A stretch of 64,000 nucleotides of DNA, from assembly GCF_900129855.1 (NCBI RefSeq), contig NZ_LT670819.1, positions 7,254,001 to 7,318,000 on the forward strand, written 5' to 3'. This document shows positions 48,705 through 55,985 of this stretch, in pieces (position 1 is the stretch's first letter; every line of letters starts with the position of its first letter). The notes under the pieces were generated by a model. The model was not told the origin of the DNA. It worked only from the letters and a program-made list of their open reading frames with translations, and searched no databases. A program made the translations under genes and the position numbers. The DNA is from Streptomyces sp. 3214.6. GTDB taxonomy: Bacteria > Actinomycetota > Actinomycetes > Streptomycetales > Streptomycetaceae.

Positions 48705-49499
48705 TCAGAAGGCGGGACGCTCGGGGTCCAGCGCCGCCCGGCCCGCCGTGGGGGAGGACGCCTCGGCGAAGTAGCGGCGCGGGATCCGGCCCGCCAGGTG
48801 GGCCAGCCGTCCCGCCTCGACACCGGCCCGCATCGCCGACGCCATCCGCTCGGGATCCCTCGCCCGCGTCACCGCCGACGCCAGCATCACCCCCGCGCAC
48901 CCCAACTCCATCGCCAACGCCACATCCGACGCCGTACCGGCCCCCGCGTCCAGAATCACCGGCACACGCGCGTGCTCGACGATCAGCTGGAAGTTGTGCG
49001 GGTTGCGGATGCCGAGCCCGGAGCCGATCGGCGAACCCAGCGGCATCACCGCCGCGCACCCCGCATCCTCCAGCTTCCGTGCCAGCACCGGATCGTCGTT
49101 CGTGTACGGCAGCACCGTGAACCCGTCGTCCACCAGCGTCTCCGCGGCCTCCAGCAACTCGACCGGATCCGGCAGCAGCGTCCGCTCGTCGGCGATGACC
49201 TCCAGTTTGATCAGATCGGTACCCAGCGCCTCCCGCGCCAGCCGCGCCGTCAGCACCGCCTCCCCGGCCGTGTAACACCCCGCGGTGTTCGGCAGCACCC
49301 GGATACCGAGCCGCTCGAGCACCGACAGCACGGAGCCGTGCACAGAGGGATCGACGCGCCGCATCGCGACCGTCGTCAGCTCGGTCCCGGAGGCGACCAG
49401 CGCCCGCTCCAGCACCTCCAGGCTGGGCGCACCCCCCGTACCCATGATCAGCCGGGACGAGAAGGACGTACCCGCGAGGACGAAGGAATCGTCGGCCAT
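48705..49499 (-). CDS. thiG: Thiazole synthase
   Basis: A 264-residue TIM-barrel enzyme that joins deoxyxylulose 5-phosphate, dehydroglycine and sulfur from ThiS thiocarboxylate to build the thiamine thiazole. The Schiff-base lysine is in DLIKLEVIADERTLLPD, and GSPIGSGLGI, PVILDAGAGTASDVALAMELG are the phosphate-site loops. The ATG at 49499 follows thiS by 5 bases. It is the third gene of the TPP-controlled thiO-thiS-thiG operon. Confidence 0.95.
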   Translation of the reverse strand: MADDSFVLAGTSFSSRLIMGTGGAPSLEVLERALVASGTELTTVAMRRVDPSVHGSVLSVLERLGIRVLPNTAGCYTAGEAVLTARLAREALGTDLIKLEVIADERTLLPDPVELLEAAETLVDDGFTVLPYTNDDPVLARKLEDAGCAAVMPLGSPIGSGLGIRNPHNFQLIVEHARVPVILDAGAGTASDVALAMELGCAGVMLASAVTRARDPERMASAMRAGVEAGRLAHLAGRIPRRYFAEASSPTAGRAALDPERPAF

Positions 49500-49504
49500 G
49501 GCGC

Positions 49505-49705
49505 TCAGCCTCCCTGCACGGCGGTCAGGACTTCCACCCGGTCGCCCTCGCTGAGCGCCGTCGCCGACCACCGCGCGCGCGGGACGACCGTTTCGTTGAG
49601 CGCGGCGGCCACCCCGGAGGGCGCCGGCGTCAGAGACCGTACGACGCTGTCGAGAGCCGTGCCGGGAGCGAACTCCCGCCGCTCGCCGTTCACCGAGATG
49701 TTCAT
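49505..49705 (-). CDS. thiS: Sulfur carrier protein ThiS
   Basis: A 66-residue ubiquitin-like protein ending in the required Gly-Gly (VLTAVQGG). The C-terminal glycine is adenylated and turned into a thiocarboxylate. It starts inside the end of thiO (4-bp overlap) and is followed directly by thiG. Confidence 0.95.
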   Translation of the reverse strand: MNISVNGERREFAPGTALDSVVRSLTPAPSGVAAALNETVVPRARWSATALSEGDRVEVLTAVQGG

Positions 49706-50868
49706 GCGGGCTGCTCCGAGAGTGCGGCGGCGCCGAAACGCCGGGGCGTGAAGGGACGGGCCTCGTCCGGGAGCTCCCCGGTGGCCAGGACATGCGCCAT
49801 CGCGTCACCGGTCACCGGCGTCAGCAGCACCCCGTTGCGGTAGTGCCCGGTGGCCAGCAGCAGCCCCTCCAGGCCGGTCGGCCCGAGCAGCGGCGCGTTG
49901 TCCGGGGAGCCTGGGCGCAGCCCCGCGCGCGTCTCGGTCAGCGGCAGCTCGGTGATCCCCGGCACCAGTTCATGGGCGTCGCGCAGCAACTCGTACACGC
50001 CCCCCGCCGTCACCGTCGTGTCCCAGCCCAGTTCCTCGCTGGTCGCGCCCACGACCAGCTCGCCGTTCTCCCGCGGCACCAGATAGACCTGGCTGCCGCG
50101 CACCACGGCCCGCACCGTCCGGCTCAGGAACGGCGCGCACCGCCGCGGCACGGTCAGCCGCAGGACCTGCCCCTTCACCGGCCGCACCGGCGGCAGCACG
50201 TCCTGCGGGACCCCGGCCAGCCGCCCGCTCAGGCTGCCGCCGGCGAGCACCACCTGTCCCGCCGCCAGCGCCGTACCGTCCCGGGTGACGATCCCCGCGG
50301 CCCGCTCGCCCACCACGGACAGCCGCTCGGCCCACGCCCGCCGGAACACCACGCCCGCCCGCTCGCACGCGGCCACCAGCGCCGCGGCCAGCCGCCGCGG
50401 ATCGACCTGGTGGTCGCCGTCCACCCGCAGCCCGCCGCGTACTCCCGGCGCGAGCATCGGCTCAAGACGCCGGCACTCACGCCCCGACAGCCACTCCGAC
50501 TCCAGCCCCGACTGCCGCTGCAGGGCGTGCAGTTCGCGCAGATGGGCGCGGTCGTCGGCGTCCAGCGCGACCGCGAGCGTGCCGCACCGCCGGTAGCCGA
50601 GATCGTGGCCGGTCAGCTCCGACAGCTCCGCCGCGAAGTCCGGATAGCGGCGCGCCGACGCGAGATTCAGGCCGAGCAAAGTCTGCTCGCCGTGGTGCAG
50701 TTCCGTGACGGCGGCCAGCATCCCGGCCGCCACCTGGGCGGCCCCGCCGCCCGGCTCCGGGTCGACCACCGCCGTGGCGAGGCCGCGCTGCGCGGCCCGC
50801 CAGGCCGTGACCAGCCCGATGATCCCGCCCCCGATGACGAGGACGTCTGACGTACGTGGAGACGACAT
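49702..50868 (-). CDS. thiO: Glycine oxidase ThiO
   Basis: A 388-residue FAD amine oxidase that turns glycine into the iminoacetate needed for thiazole formation. The N-terminal Rossmann motif is VLVIGGGIIGLVTAWRAAQRG. ATSEELGWDTTVTAG and GLRPGSPDNAPLLGPTGLEGLLLATGHYRNG are typical of the DAO family. It is the first gene of the operon; its ATG follows the TPP riboswitch by 12 bases or so. Confidence 0.94.
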   Translation of the reverse strand: MSSPRTSDVLVIGGGIIGLVTAWRAAQRGLATAVVDPEPGGGAAQVAAGMLAAVTELHHGEQTLLGLNLASARRYPDFAAELSELTGHDLGYRRCGTLAVALDADDRAHLRELHALQRQSGLESEWLSGRECRRLEPMLAPGVRGGLRVDGDHQVDPRRLAAALVAACERAGVVFRRAWAERLSVVGERAAGIVTRDGTALAAGQVVLAGGSLSGRLAGVPQDVLPPVRPVKGQVLRLTVPRRCAPFLSRTVRAVVRGSQVYLVPRENGELVVGATSEELGWDTTVTAGGVYELLRDAHELVPGITELPLTETRAGLRPGSPDNAPLLGPTGLEGLLLATGHYRNGVLLTPVTGDAMAHVLATGELPDEARPFTPRRFGAAALSEQPA

Positions 50869-50880
50869 GGGCGTCCAGCC

Positions 50881-50970
50881 CCTCCCTTCGCCGGCATGAC
50901 CCGGATCAGGTTCGTACGGTCGGAGGCCGCCAGCCTCCCTCTCAGCCCGGTGCGTCCGGGCTCCCGCGAG
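50881..50970 (-). promoter_or_regulatory. TPP riboswitch (thi element)
   Basis: Read on the minus strand the region carries the conserved parts of the thiamine-pyrophosphate aptamer: the GGGCTGAGA motif (about 50940-50948), the variable P3 arm, and CTGATCCGGGTCATGCCGGCGAAGGGAGG (about 50883-50912). It should shut off thiO-thiS-thiG when TPP is plentiful, probably by hiding the ribosome binding site because the start codon follows closely. Confidence 0.93.
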
Positions 50971-51029
50971 TGCTCTACGTTGGCCACCCTAGCCCGATGC
51001 CGTATGTCTCAGTAAGGGAGCCTCCGCCC

Positions 51030-51380
51030 GTGCCCCGTTCGCTCGACGGTCTCGTCCTCGCCCCCGTCGCCGACCAGGCCCCGGGCCAGGTCGGCACCCG
51101 CACCCGCTTCGCCTACCGCGAGCAGGACGGCGTGATCTGGGCGGACTACGCGGGCGGTGACGTCGTACGCGGCCATCTGGTGGGTACCCGGCAGGGGGAC
51201 CGGCTCGACTTCCGCTACGTCCAGCTCAAGCAGGACGCGACGACGTCCTCGGGGCACTGCGTCTCGACGGTCGTGGAGCTGCCCGACGGGCGGGTCCGCC
51301 TGGAGGAGACCTGGGAGTGGGAGTCGCAGCCGGGCAGCGGCACCAGCGTTGTGGAGCAGGTCACGGAACACGACGGCTGA
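51030..51380 (+). CDS. Conserved beta-rich protein of unknown function
   Basis: A 116-residue protein with alternating hydrophobic beta-strand pattern and many aromatic and acidic residues (FAYREQDGVIWADYAGGDVVRGHLVG, VELPDGRVRLEETWEWES). It is possibly a small lipocalin-like barrel; no named family is recognised. GTG at 51030 with AAGGGAG 9 bases upstream is preferred to the ATG at 50997. Confidence 0.7.
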   Translation: MPRSLDGLVLAPVADQAPGQVGTRTRFAYREQDGVIWADYAGGDVVRGHLVGTRQGDRLDFRYVQLKQDATTSSGHCVSTVVELPDGRVRLEETWEWESQPGSGTSVVEQVTEHDG

Positions 51381-51396
51381 CTGACGAATAGTCAGT
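51380..51396. promoter_or_regulatory. Putative TetR-type operator before the ferredoxin reductase gene
   Basis: ACTGAC-GAATA-GTCAGT is a perfect 6-bp inverted repeat. It lies just before the -10 box TAAGGT and shares its half-sites with the palindrome at 62077. Confidence 0.5.
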
Positions 51397-51400
51397 TGTC

Positions 51401-51406
51401 TAAGGT
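51401..51406 (+). promoter_or_regulatory. -10 box of a leaderless promoter
   Basis: TAAGGT is 6 bases before the GTG at 51413. Confidence 0.45.
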
Positions 51407-51412
51407 GATCAG

Positions 51413-52660
51413 GTGAGTGAGCAGAGGCAGGAAGAAGGCGGCCCGGCCGGGCGGCGCGTGGTGGTCGTCGGCGCGGGCATGGCCGGGGTGCAGACCGCGG
51501 TCGCGCTGCGCGAACAGGGCTTCGACGGCACGGTGACGCTGATCGGCGCCGAACCCCACCAGCCCTACGACCGGCCACCGCTGTCCAAGGCCGTCCTGCT
51601 CGGCAAGTCCGAGGGCTCCGCCTTCGACGTCGACTTCGACGGCCTCGGCATCGAACTGGTCCTGGGCCGCGAGGTCCTCGGCCTGCGCCCCGCCGACCAC
51701 GAGCTGGACACCGAGGCCGGGCCCGTCCCGTACGACGTCCTCGTCCTCGCCACCGGCGCCGAACCGATCCGGCTGCCCGGCGCCGAGGGCGTGCCCGGCG
51801 TGCACCTGCTGCGCACCCTGGACGACGCCGAACGGCTGCGGCCCGTGCTCGCCCGGCAGCACGACGTCGTGGTCGTGGGCGCGGGCTGGATCGGCGCCGA
51901 GTTCGCCACGGCCGCACGCGAGGCCGGCTGCGCGGTCACCGTCGTGGAGGCCGCCGACCGGCCGCTGGCCGGGGCGCTGCCCGCCGAGGTGGCCGCCCCG
52001 ATGGCCGCCTGGTACGCCGACAGCGGTACGGCCCTGCGCACCCACGCGCGCGTGGAGCGCGTCGAACCCGGAGCGGTCGTCCTCGACGACGGCTCGCGGC
52101 TGCCCGCCGACGCCGTCGTGGTCGGCATCGGCGCCCGCCCCGCCACCGCCTGGCTGGCCGGCTCCGGTATCGAGCTCGGCGCGCACCGCGAGGTCGTGGC
52201 CGACGCCTGTCTGCGCACCTCCGTGCCGGACGTGTACGCGGTCGGCGACTGCGCCTCCTTCCCTTCGGGCCGGTACGGCGAGCGGCTTCTCGTCCACCAC
52301 TGGGACAACGCCCTCCAGGGGCCGCGCACGGTCGCGGCGAACATCCTCGGCGAGGTCACCGGCGAGCCCCCGGCCGTCTACGACCCGGTGCCGTACTTCT
52401 GGTCCGAGCAGTTCGGCCGCTTCGTCCAGTACGCGGGCCATCACACCGGCGCCGACCGGACCCTGTGGCGCGGCGATCCGTCGGGACCGGCCTGGACGGT
52501 GTGCTGGCTGCGCGAGGACCGTCTGGTCGCCCTGCTGGCCGTGGGGCGCCCCCGTGACCTCGCCCAGGGCAGACGGCTGATCGAGGCCGCCACACCCATG
52601 AACCCACGGCTTCTGGCGGACCCGGCACGCCCGCTGAAGGCGGCGACGGCCTCCGCGTAA
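51413..52660 (+). CDS. FAD-dependent ferredoxin reductase (rubredoxin/BenD-type)
   Basis: A 415-residue flavoprotein with two Rossmann motifs, VVVVGAGMAGVQTAVALRE for FAD and VVVVGAGWIGAEFATAARE for NAD(P)H, the DVYAVGDCASF FAD-ribityl motif and a C-terminal reductase domain (YFWSEQFGRFVQYAGHH). Such proteins feed electrons to ferredoxins that serve P450s or ring oxygenases; it could supply the P450s of the diterpenoid island, but nothing in the sequence shows a link. A palindrome overlaps its leaderless promoter, indicating repressor control. Confidence 0.9.
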   Translation: MSEQRQEEGGPAGRRVVVVGAGMAGVQTAVALREQGFDGTVTLIGAEPHQPYDRPPLSKAVLLGKSEGSAFDVDFDGLGIELVLGREVLGLRPADHELDTEAGPVPYDVLVLATGAEPIRLPGAEGVPGVHLLRTLDDAERLRPVLARQHDVVVVGAGWIGAEFATAAREAGCAVTVVEAADRPLAGALPAEVAAPMAAWYADSGTALRTHARVERVEPGAVVLDDGSRLPADAVVVGIGARPATAWLAGSGIELGAHREVVADACLRTSVPDVYAVGDCASFPSGRYGERLLVHHWDNALQGPRTVAANILGEVTGEPPAVYDPVPYFWSEQFGRFVQYAGHHTGADRTLWRGDPSGPAWTVCWLREDRLVALLAVGRPRDLAQGRRLIEAATPMNPRLLADPARPLKAATASA

Positions 52661-52719
52661 GCACCTGGTCGGACCGGCCCGGCTTCCGACTGTCAGTGGC
52701 AGATGGCAGGCTTGTTCCC

Positions 52720-53085
52720 GTGACCGAGATTGACGCAAAGATCGATGCTCTCGTCCCCGCCTGGCTCACCGTGCCCGACATCGCGGAAATGCTCGATGTC
52801 GAGGTGACGCGCGTCCGGCAGCTGGTCAAGGAGGGCCAGCTCATCGCCGTACGCCGTGGCGAGAACCGCGCGCTGCACGTTCCCGCCGCCTTCATCGACG
52901 GGGACAAGGTGGTGAAGGGCCTGTCCGGGACCCTGACCCTGCTCAGGGACGACGGCTTCACGGACGAGGAGATGCTCGAGTGGCTCTTCACCCCCGACCC
53001 GAGCCTGCCCGGCACGCCGGCCCAGGCCCTGAGTGAGAATCGCGGCACGGAGGTGAAGCGCCGCGCCCAGGCGCTCGCCGTCTGA
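52720..53085 (+). CDS. Rv2175c-type winged helix DNA-binding protein
   Basis: A 121-residue protein matching the actinobacterial Rv2175c family. The helix-turn-helix is PAWLTVPDIAEMLDVEVTRVRQLVKEGQLIA, followed by AVRRGENRALHVPAAFI and a C-terminal helical part LRDDGFTDEEMLEWLFT. In mycobacteria the homologue is a substrate of the kinase PknL. The GTG at 52720 gives the N-terminus MTEIDAKID that fits the family. A PASTA kinase gene lies about 4 kb away; any link is speculative. Confidence 0.87.
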   Translation: MTEIDAKIDALVPAWLTVPDIAEMLDVEVTRVRQLVKEGQLIAVRRGENRALHVPAAFIDGDKVVKGLSGTLTLLRDDGFTDEEMLEWLFTPDPSLPGTPAQALSENRGTEVKRRAQALAV

Positions 53086-53161
53086 GCCGAGGATTCGCAC
53101 CATCACCCGGCGTACGGGGGCTCGGCCGCCCTCGTACGCCACCACCCTGGGGGGACTTCGT

Positions 53162-53809
53162 ATGCCCGACACCGCCCGCGGCCGCCTGGCCGACACCCGC
53201 CTGTACCTGTGCACGGATGCCCGCACCCGTCAGGGCGACCTTCCGGAGTTCCTGGACGCGGTCCTCGCGGGCGGCGTCGACATCGTCCAGCTGCGCGACA
53301 AGGGCACGGAGGCGGCCGAGGAGCTGGAGCATCTGAAGGTGTTCGCGGACGCCTGCGCCCGGCACGGCAAACTGCTCGCGGTCAACGACCGCGCGGACGT
53401 CGCGCATGCCGCCGGCGCCGCCGTCCTCCACCTCGGACAGGGCGACCTGCCGGTCCCCGCGGCCCGCGCGATCCTCGGTGAGGACGTCCTCATCGGCCGC
53501 TCCACGCACTCCGAGGCGGAGGCCGGGGCCGCCGCCGTCCAGGAGGGCGTGGACTACTTCTGCACCGGCCCGTGCTGGCCCACCCCCACCAAGCCCGGCC
53601 GGCCCGCCCCCGGTCTCGACCTGGTCCGGCACACGGCCTCGCTGGGCACCGACCGCCCCTGGTTCGCCATCGGCGGCATCGACCTCGGCAACCTCGGCGA
53701 GGTGCTGGCGGCGGGCGCCCGCCGGGTCGTCGTCGTGCGGGCGATCACGGAGGCCGACGACCCCGGCGCCGCGGCCGCGGAGTTCGCGAAGCGGCTCAGC
53801 TGCGCGTAG
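53162..53809 (+). CDS. thiE: Thiamine-phosphate synthase
   Basis: A 215-residue TIM-barrel enzyme that joins hydroxymethylpyrimidine diphosphate and thiazole phosphate. Motifs: LYLCTDARTRQGDLPEFL, GGVDIVQLRDKG, LLAVNDRADVAHAAGAAVLHLGQGDLP, GRSTHSE and FAIGGIDLGNLGEVLAAGA. GGGGGG lies upstream of the ATG. It is separate from the thiOSG operon and points the other way, without a riboswitch of its own. Confidence 0.95.
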   Translation: MPDTARGRLADTRLYLCTDARTRQGDLPEFLDAVLAGGVDIVQLRDKGTEAAEELEHLKVFADACARHGKLLAVNDRADVAHAAGAAVLHLGQGDLPVPAARAILGEDVLIGRSTHSEAEAGAAAVQEGVDYFCTGPCWPTPTKPGRPAPGLDLVRHTASLGTDRPWFAIGGIDLGNLGEVLAAGARRVVVVRAITEADDPGAAAAEFAKRLSCA

Positions 53810-53816
53810 CGCACGG

Positions 53817-53835
53817 TTGTCCAAGGGATGGACAA
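53817..53835. promoter_or_regulatory. Inverted repeat upstream of metF
   Basis: TTGTCCA-AGGGA-TGGACAA is a perfect 7-bp inverted repeat in the 96-bp thiE-metF spacer, 35 bases before the metF -35 box. It may be an operator or the thiE terminator. Confidence 0.5.
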
Positions 53836-53870
53836 CAAGTCGACAATTCGGGCGAATTTGCCCCATCCGG

Positions 53871-53899
53871 TTGGGGGACCGCCCACCCCTGGCTAACCT
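53871..53899 (+). promoter_or_regulatory. Leaderless metF promoter
   Basis: TTGGGG (53871-53876), exactly 17 bp, TAACCT (53894-53899), then 6 bases to the ATG at 53906. No ribosome binding site is present. Confidence 0.6.
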
Positions 53900-53905
53900 G
53901 CGGGT

Positions 53906-54829
53906 ATGGCCCTAGGAACCGCATCCACCAGGACGGACCGCGCGCACACCGTGCGCGACATCCTCGCGACCGGCAAGACGACGTACTCGTTCGAGTTCTC
54001 CGCGCCGAAGACGCCCAAGGGTGAGCGGAGCCTGTGGAACGCGCTGCGCAGGGTCGAGGCCGTCGCCCCCGACTTCGTGTCGGTGACGTACGGCGCCGGC
54101 GGCTCCACGCGGACGACCACGGTCAAGGAGACCCAGCAGATCGTCGTGGACACCACGCTCACGCCGGTCGCGCACCTCACCGCCGTGGACCACTCCGTCG
54201 CCGAACTGCGCAACATCATCGGCCAGTACGCGGACGCCGGGATCCGCAACATGCTCGCCGTGCGCGGCGACCCGCCCGGCGACCCGATGGGCGCCTGGGT
54301 GCCGCACCCGCGCGGCCTGACGTACGCGGCCGAACTCGTCCGGCTCATCAAGGAGTCGGGCGACTTCTGCGTGGGCGTCGCCGCCTTCCCCGAGATGCAC
54401 CCGCGCTCCGGCGACTGGGACACGGACGTCGCGCACTTCGTCGACAAGTGCCGGGCCGGCGCCGACTACGCCATCACGCAGATGTTCTTCGAGCCCGAGG
54501 CGTACCTGCGGCTGCGTGACCGGGTCGCGGCGGCCGGTTGTGTGACTCCGGTCATTCCCGAGGTTCTTCCGGTGACGAGCGTGAAGATGCTGGAACGCCT
54601 GCCCAAGCTCAGTAACGCCCACTTCCCGGACGCCCTGAGAGAGCGGATCCTCAACTCCAAAGACGATCCGGCCGCTGTACGCTCCATTGGTATCGACTTC
54701 GCCACGGAGTTCTGCGCCCGGCTGCTGGCCGAGGGAGTGCCCGGACTGCACTTCATCACGCTCAACAACTCCACGGCGACGCTGGAAATCTACGAGAACC
54801 TGGGCCTGCACCACCCGCCGCAGGCCTAG
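53906..54829 (+). CDS. metF: 5,10-methylenetetrahydrofolate reductase
   Basis: A 307-residue flavoenzyme making methyl-tetrahydrofolate for methionine. Motifs: TYSFEFSAPKTPKGERSLWNAL with the catalytic glutamate, VTYGAGGSTR, MLAVRGDPPGDP, GVAAFPEMHPRS, QMFFEPEAYLRLRDR, and LHFITLNNS at the end. The promoter is leaderless. It does not carry a SAM riboswitch, unlike the aminotransferase at 2 kb. Confidence 0.96.
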   Translation: MALGTASTRTDRAHTVRDILATGKTTYSFEFSAPKTPKGERSLWNALRRVEAVAPDFVSVTYGAGGSTRTTTVKETQQIVVDTTLTPVAHLTAVDHSVAELRNIIGQYADAGIRNMLAVRGDPPGDPMGAWVPHPRGLTYAAELVRLIKESGDFCVGVAAFPEMHPRSGDWDTDVAHFVDKCRAGADYAITQMFFEPEAYLRLRDRVAAAGCVTPVIPEVLPVTSVKMLERLPKLSNAHFPDALRERILNSKDDPAAVRSIGIDFATEFCARLLAEGVPGLHFITLNNSTATLEIYENLGLHHPPQA

Positions 54830-54885
54830 ACCGGTCGCACCGACATACGACACACTGCGTAGCGGCCACTGGGAGAGGGGCGTAC

Positions 54886-55938
54886 ATGGGCTGGACGGTC
54901 CTCTACATCGCGTTCGGCATCGTCGCGTTGTGGCTGCTCGGTGAGGTGCTGCTGCAGTACAAGGCGCGGTTGCGCTGGCGACTGCTGGCCTTCGTGGGCT
55001 TCCTCGGCGTCGTCCTCGGTGTCCTGATCCCGTCGGTCGTCGTCATCGCGCTGGGCGCTGTCGCCTTCGCGGTCGGCCAGACGTATGTCACGCTGTCGTT
55101 CCGGCGCGGGTTCGCCGAGGGCTGGGCCTTCCGGCGCACCGACACGGACGCGGGGGCGGACGGCAGTGGCGCGAGCGGCCTCGTCGGCAAGCTGCCCAAG
55201 CGCCGTCGTGGCAAGGCCGAGCGCCAGGACCCGTCCCTCGAGGCCACCGGTATGGAGGCGGCCGGCCCCGGCTCCGACACCCCGTACGGCACGGACGGCG
55301 ACGCGTTCGGCCGGGACCAGAACGCCTTCGGCGACCGGAACACGTTCGGCGACGACGACTACGACCACGACGACGTCTTCACGCCCGCGGCCCGGGGCGG
55401 CGACCCGACGGCCGCCGAGACGACGTCCGTCTACGAGCCGCAGCCCATGCCCGACGAGACCGGCTCCTACGGCGTATACAGCGACGCCGCGTACGCCGCC
55501 GCGAACGGCCAGGCCCAGCCCCAGGACCAGTACGCGGCGGCCGGCCAGGGCGCGGACCAGAACTACGGCTACGACACGTACGCCGGATACCACCAGCAGC
55601 AGTACGGCTACGACGCCACCGGCGAGCAGCAGTACGCCGCCTACTCCGACCCGTACATCGGCACCCAGACCTACGGCGGCGGCTCCTACGACGCCGGCTA
55701 CCAGCAGCAGTACGGGCAGCAGGGCTACGGCCAGGACCAGTACGGCAACGGCGGCTACGGGGAGACCCCGGCCGGCGGCGTCTGGGTCCCGCAGCAGCGC
55801 AACACCGACGACCCGCTCGGCGCTGAACTCCCCTCCGAGCAGCACCCGTACCCCTACCAGGGCGACGGCCAGCAGCAGGGTCAGGGGCATGGCCAGGGCC
55901 AGGGGAACGGCTTCGACGAGCAGCAGTATCGGTTCTGA
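54886..55938 (+). CDS. Membrane protein with prion-like Tyr/Gln/Gly-rich cytoplasmic tail
   Basis: A 350-residue protein. Three hydrophobic segments fill residues 3-65 (VLYIAFGIVALWLLGEVLL, LLAFVGFLGVVLGVLI, VVVIALGAVAFAVGQTYV). A basic patch GKLPKRRRGKAE follows, and the remaining 230 residues are low complexity, with runs of YGYDTYAGYHQQQYGYD, YQQQYGQQGYGQDQYG and QQQGQGHGQGQGNG. Tyrosines are regularly spaced as in proteins that form condensates. No catalytic motif is visible and the family is unrecognised. GGGAGAGGGG lies before the ATG. Confidence 0.85.
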   Translation: MGWTVLYIAFGIVALWLLGEVLLQYKARLRWRLLAFVGFLGVVLGVLIPSVVVIALGAVAFAVGQTYVTLSFRRGFAEGWAFRRTDTDAGADGSGASGLVGKLPKRRRGKAERQDPSLEATGMEAAGPGSDTPYGTDGDAFGRDQNAFGDRNTFGDDDYDHDDVFTPAARGGDPTAAETTSVYEPQPMPDETGSYGVYSDAAYAAANGQAQPQDQYAAAGQGADQNYGYDTYAGYHQQQYGYDATGEQQYAAYSDPYIGTQTYGGGSYDAGYQQQYGQQGYGQDQYGNGGYGETPAGGVWVPQQRNTDDPLGAELPSEQHPYPYQGDGQQQGQGHGQGQGNGFDEQQYRF

Positions 55939-55985
55939 CGGCCGCGTTCTCCTCGGGACGCCCCCGCCCGACGGCTACCGGGGGC

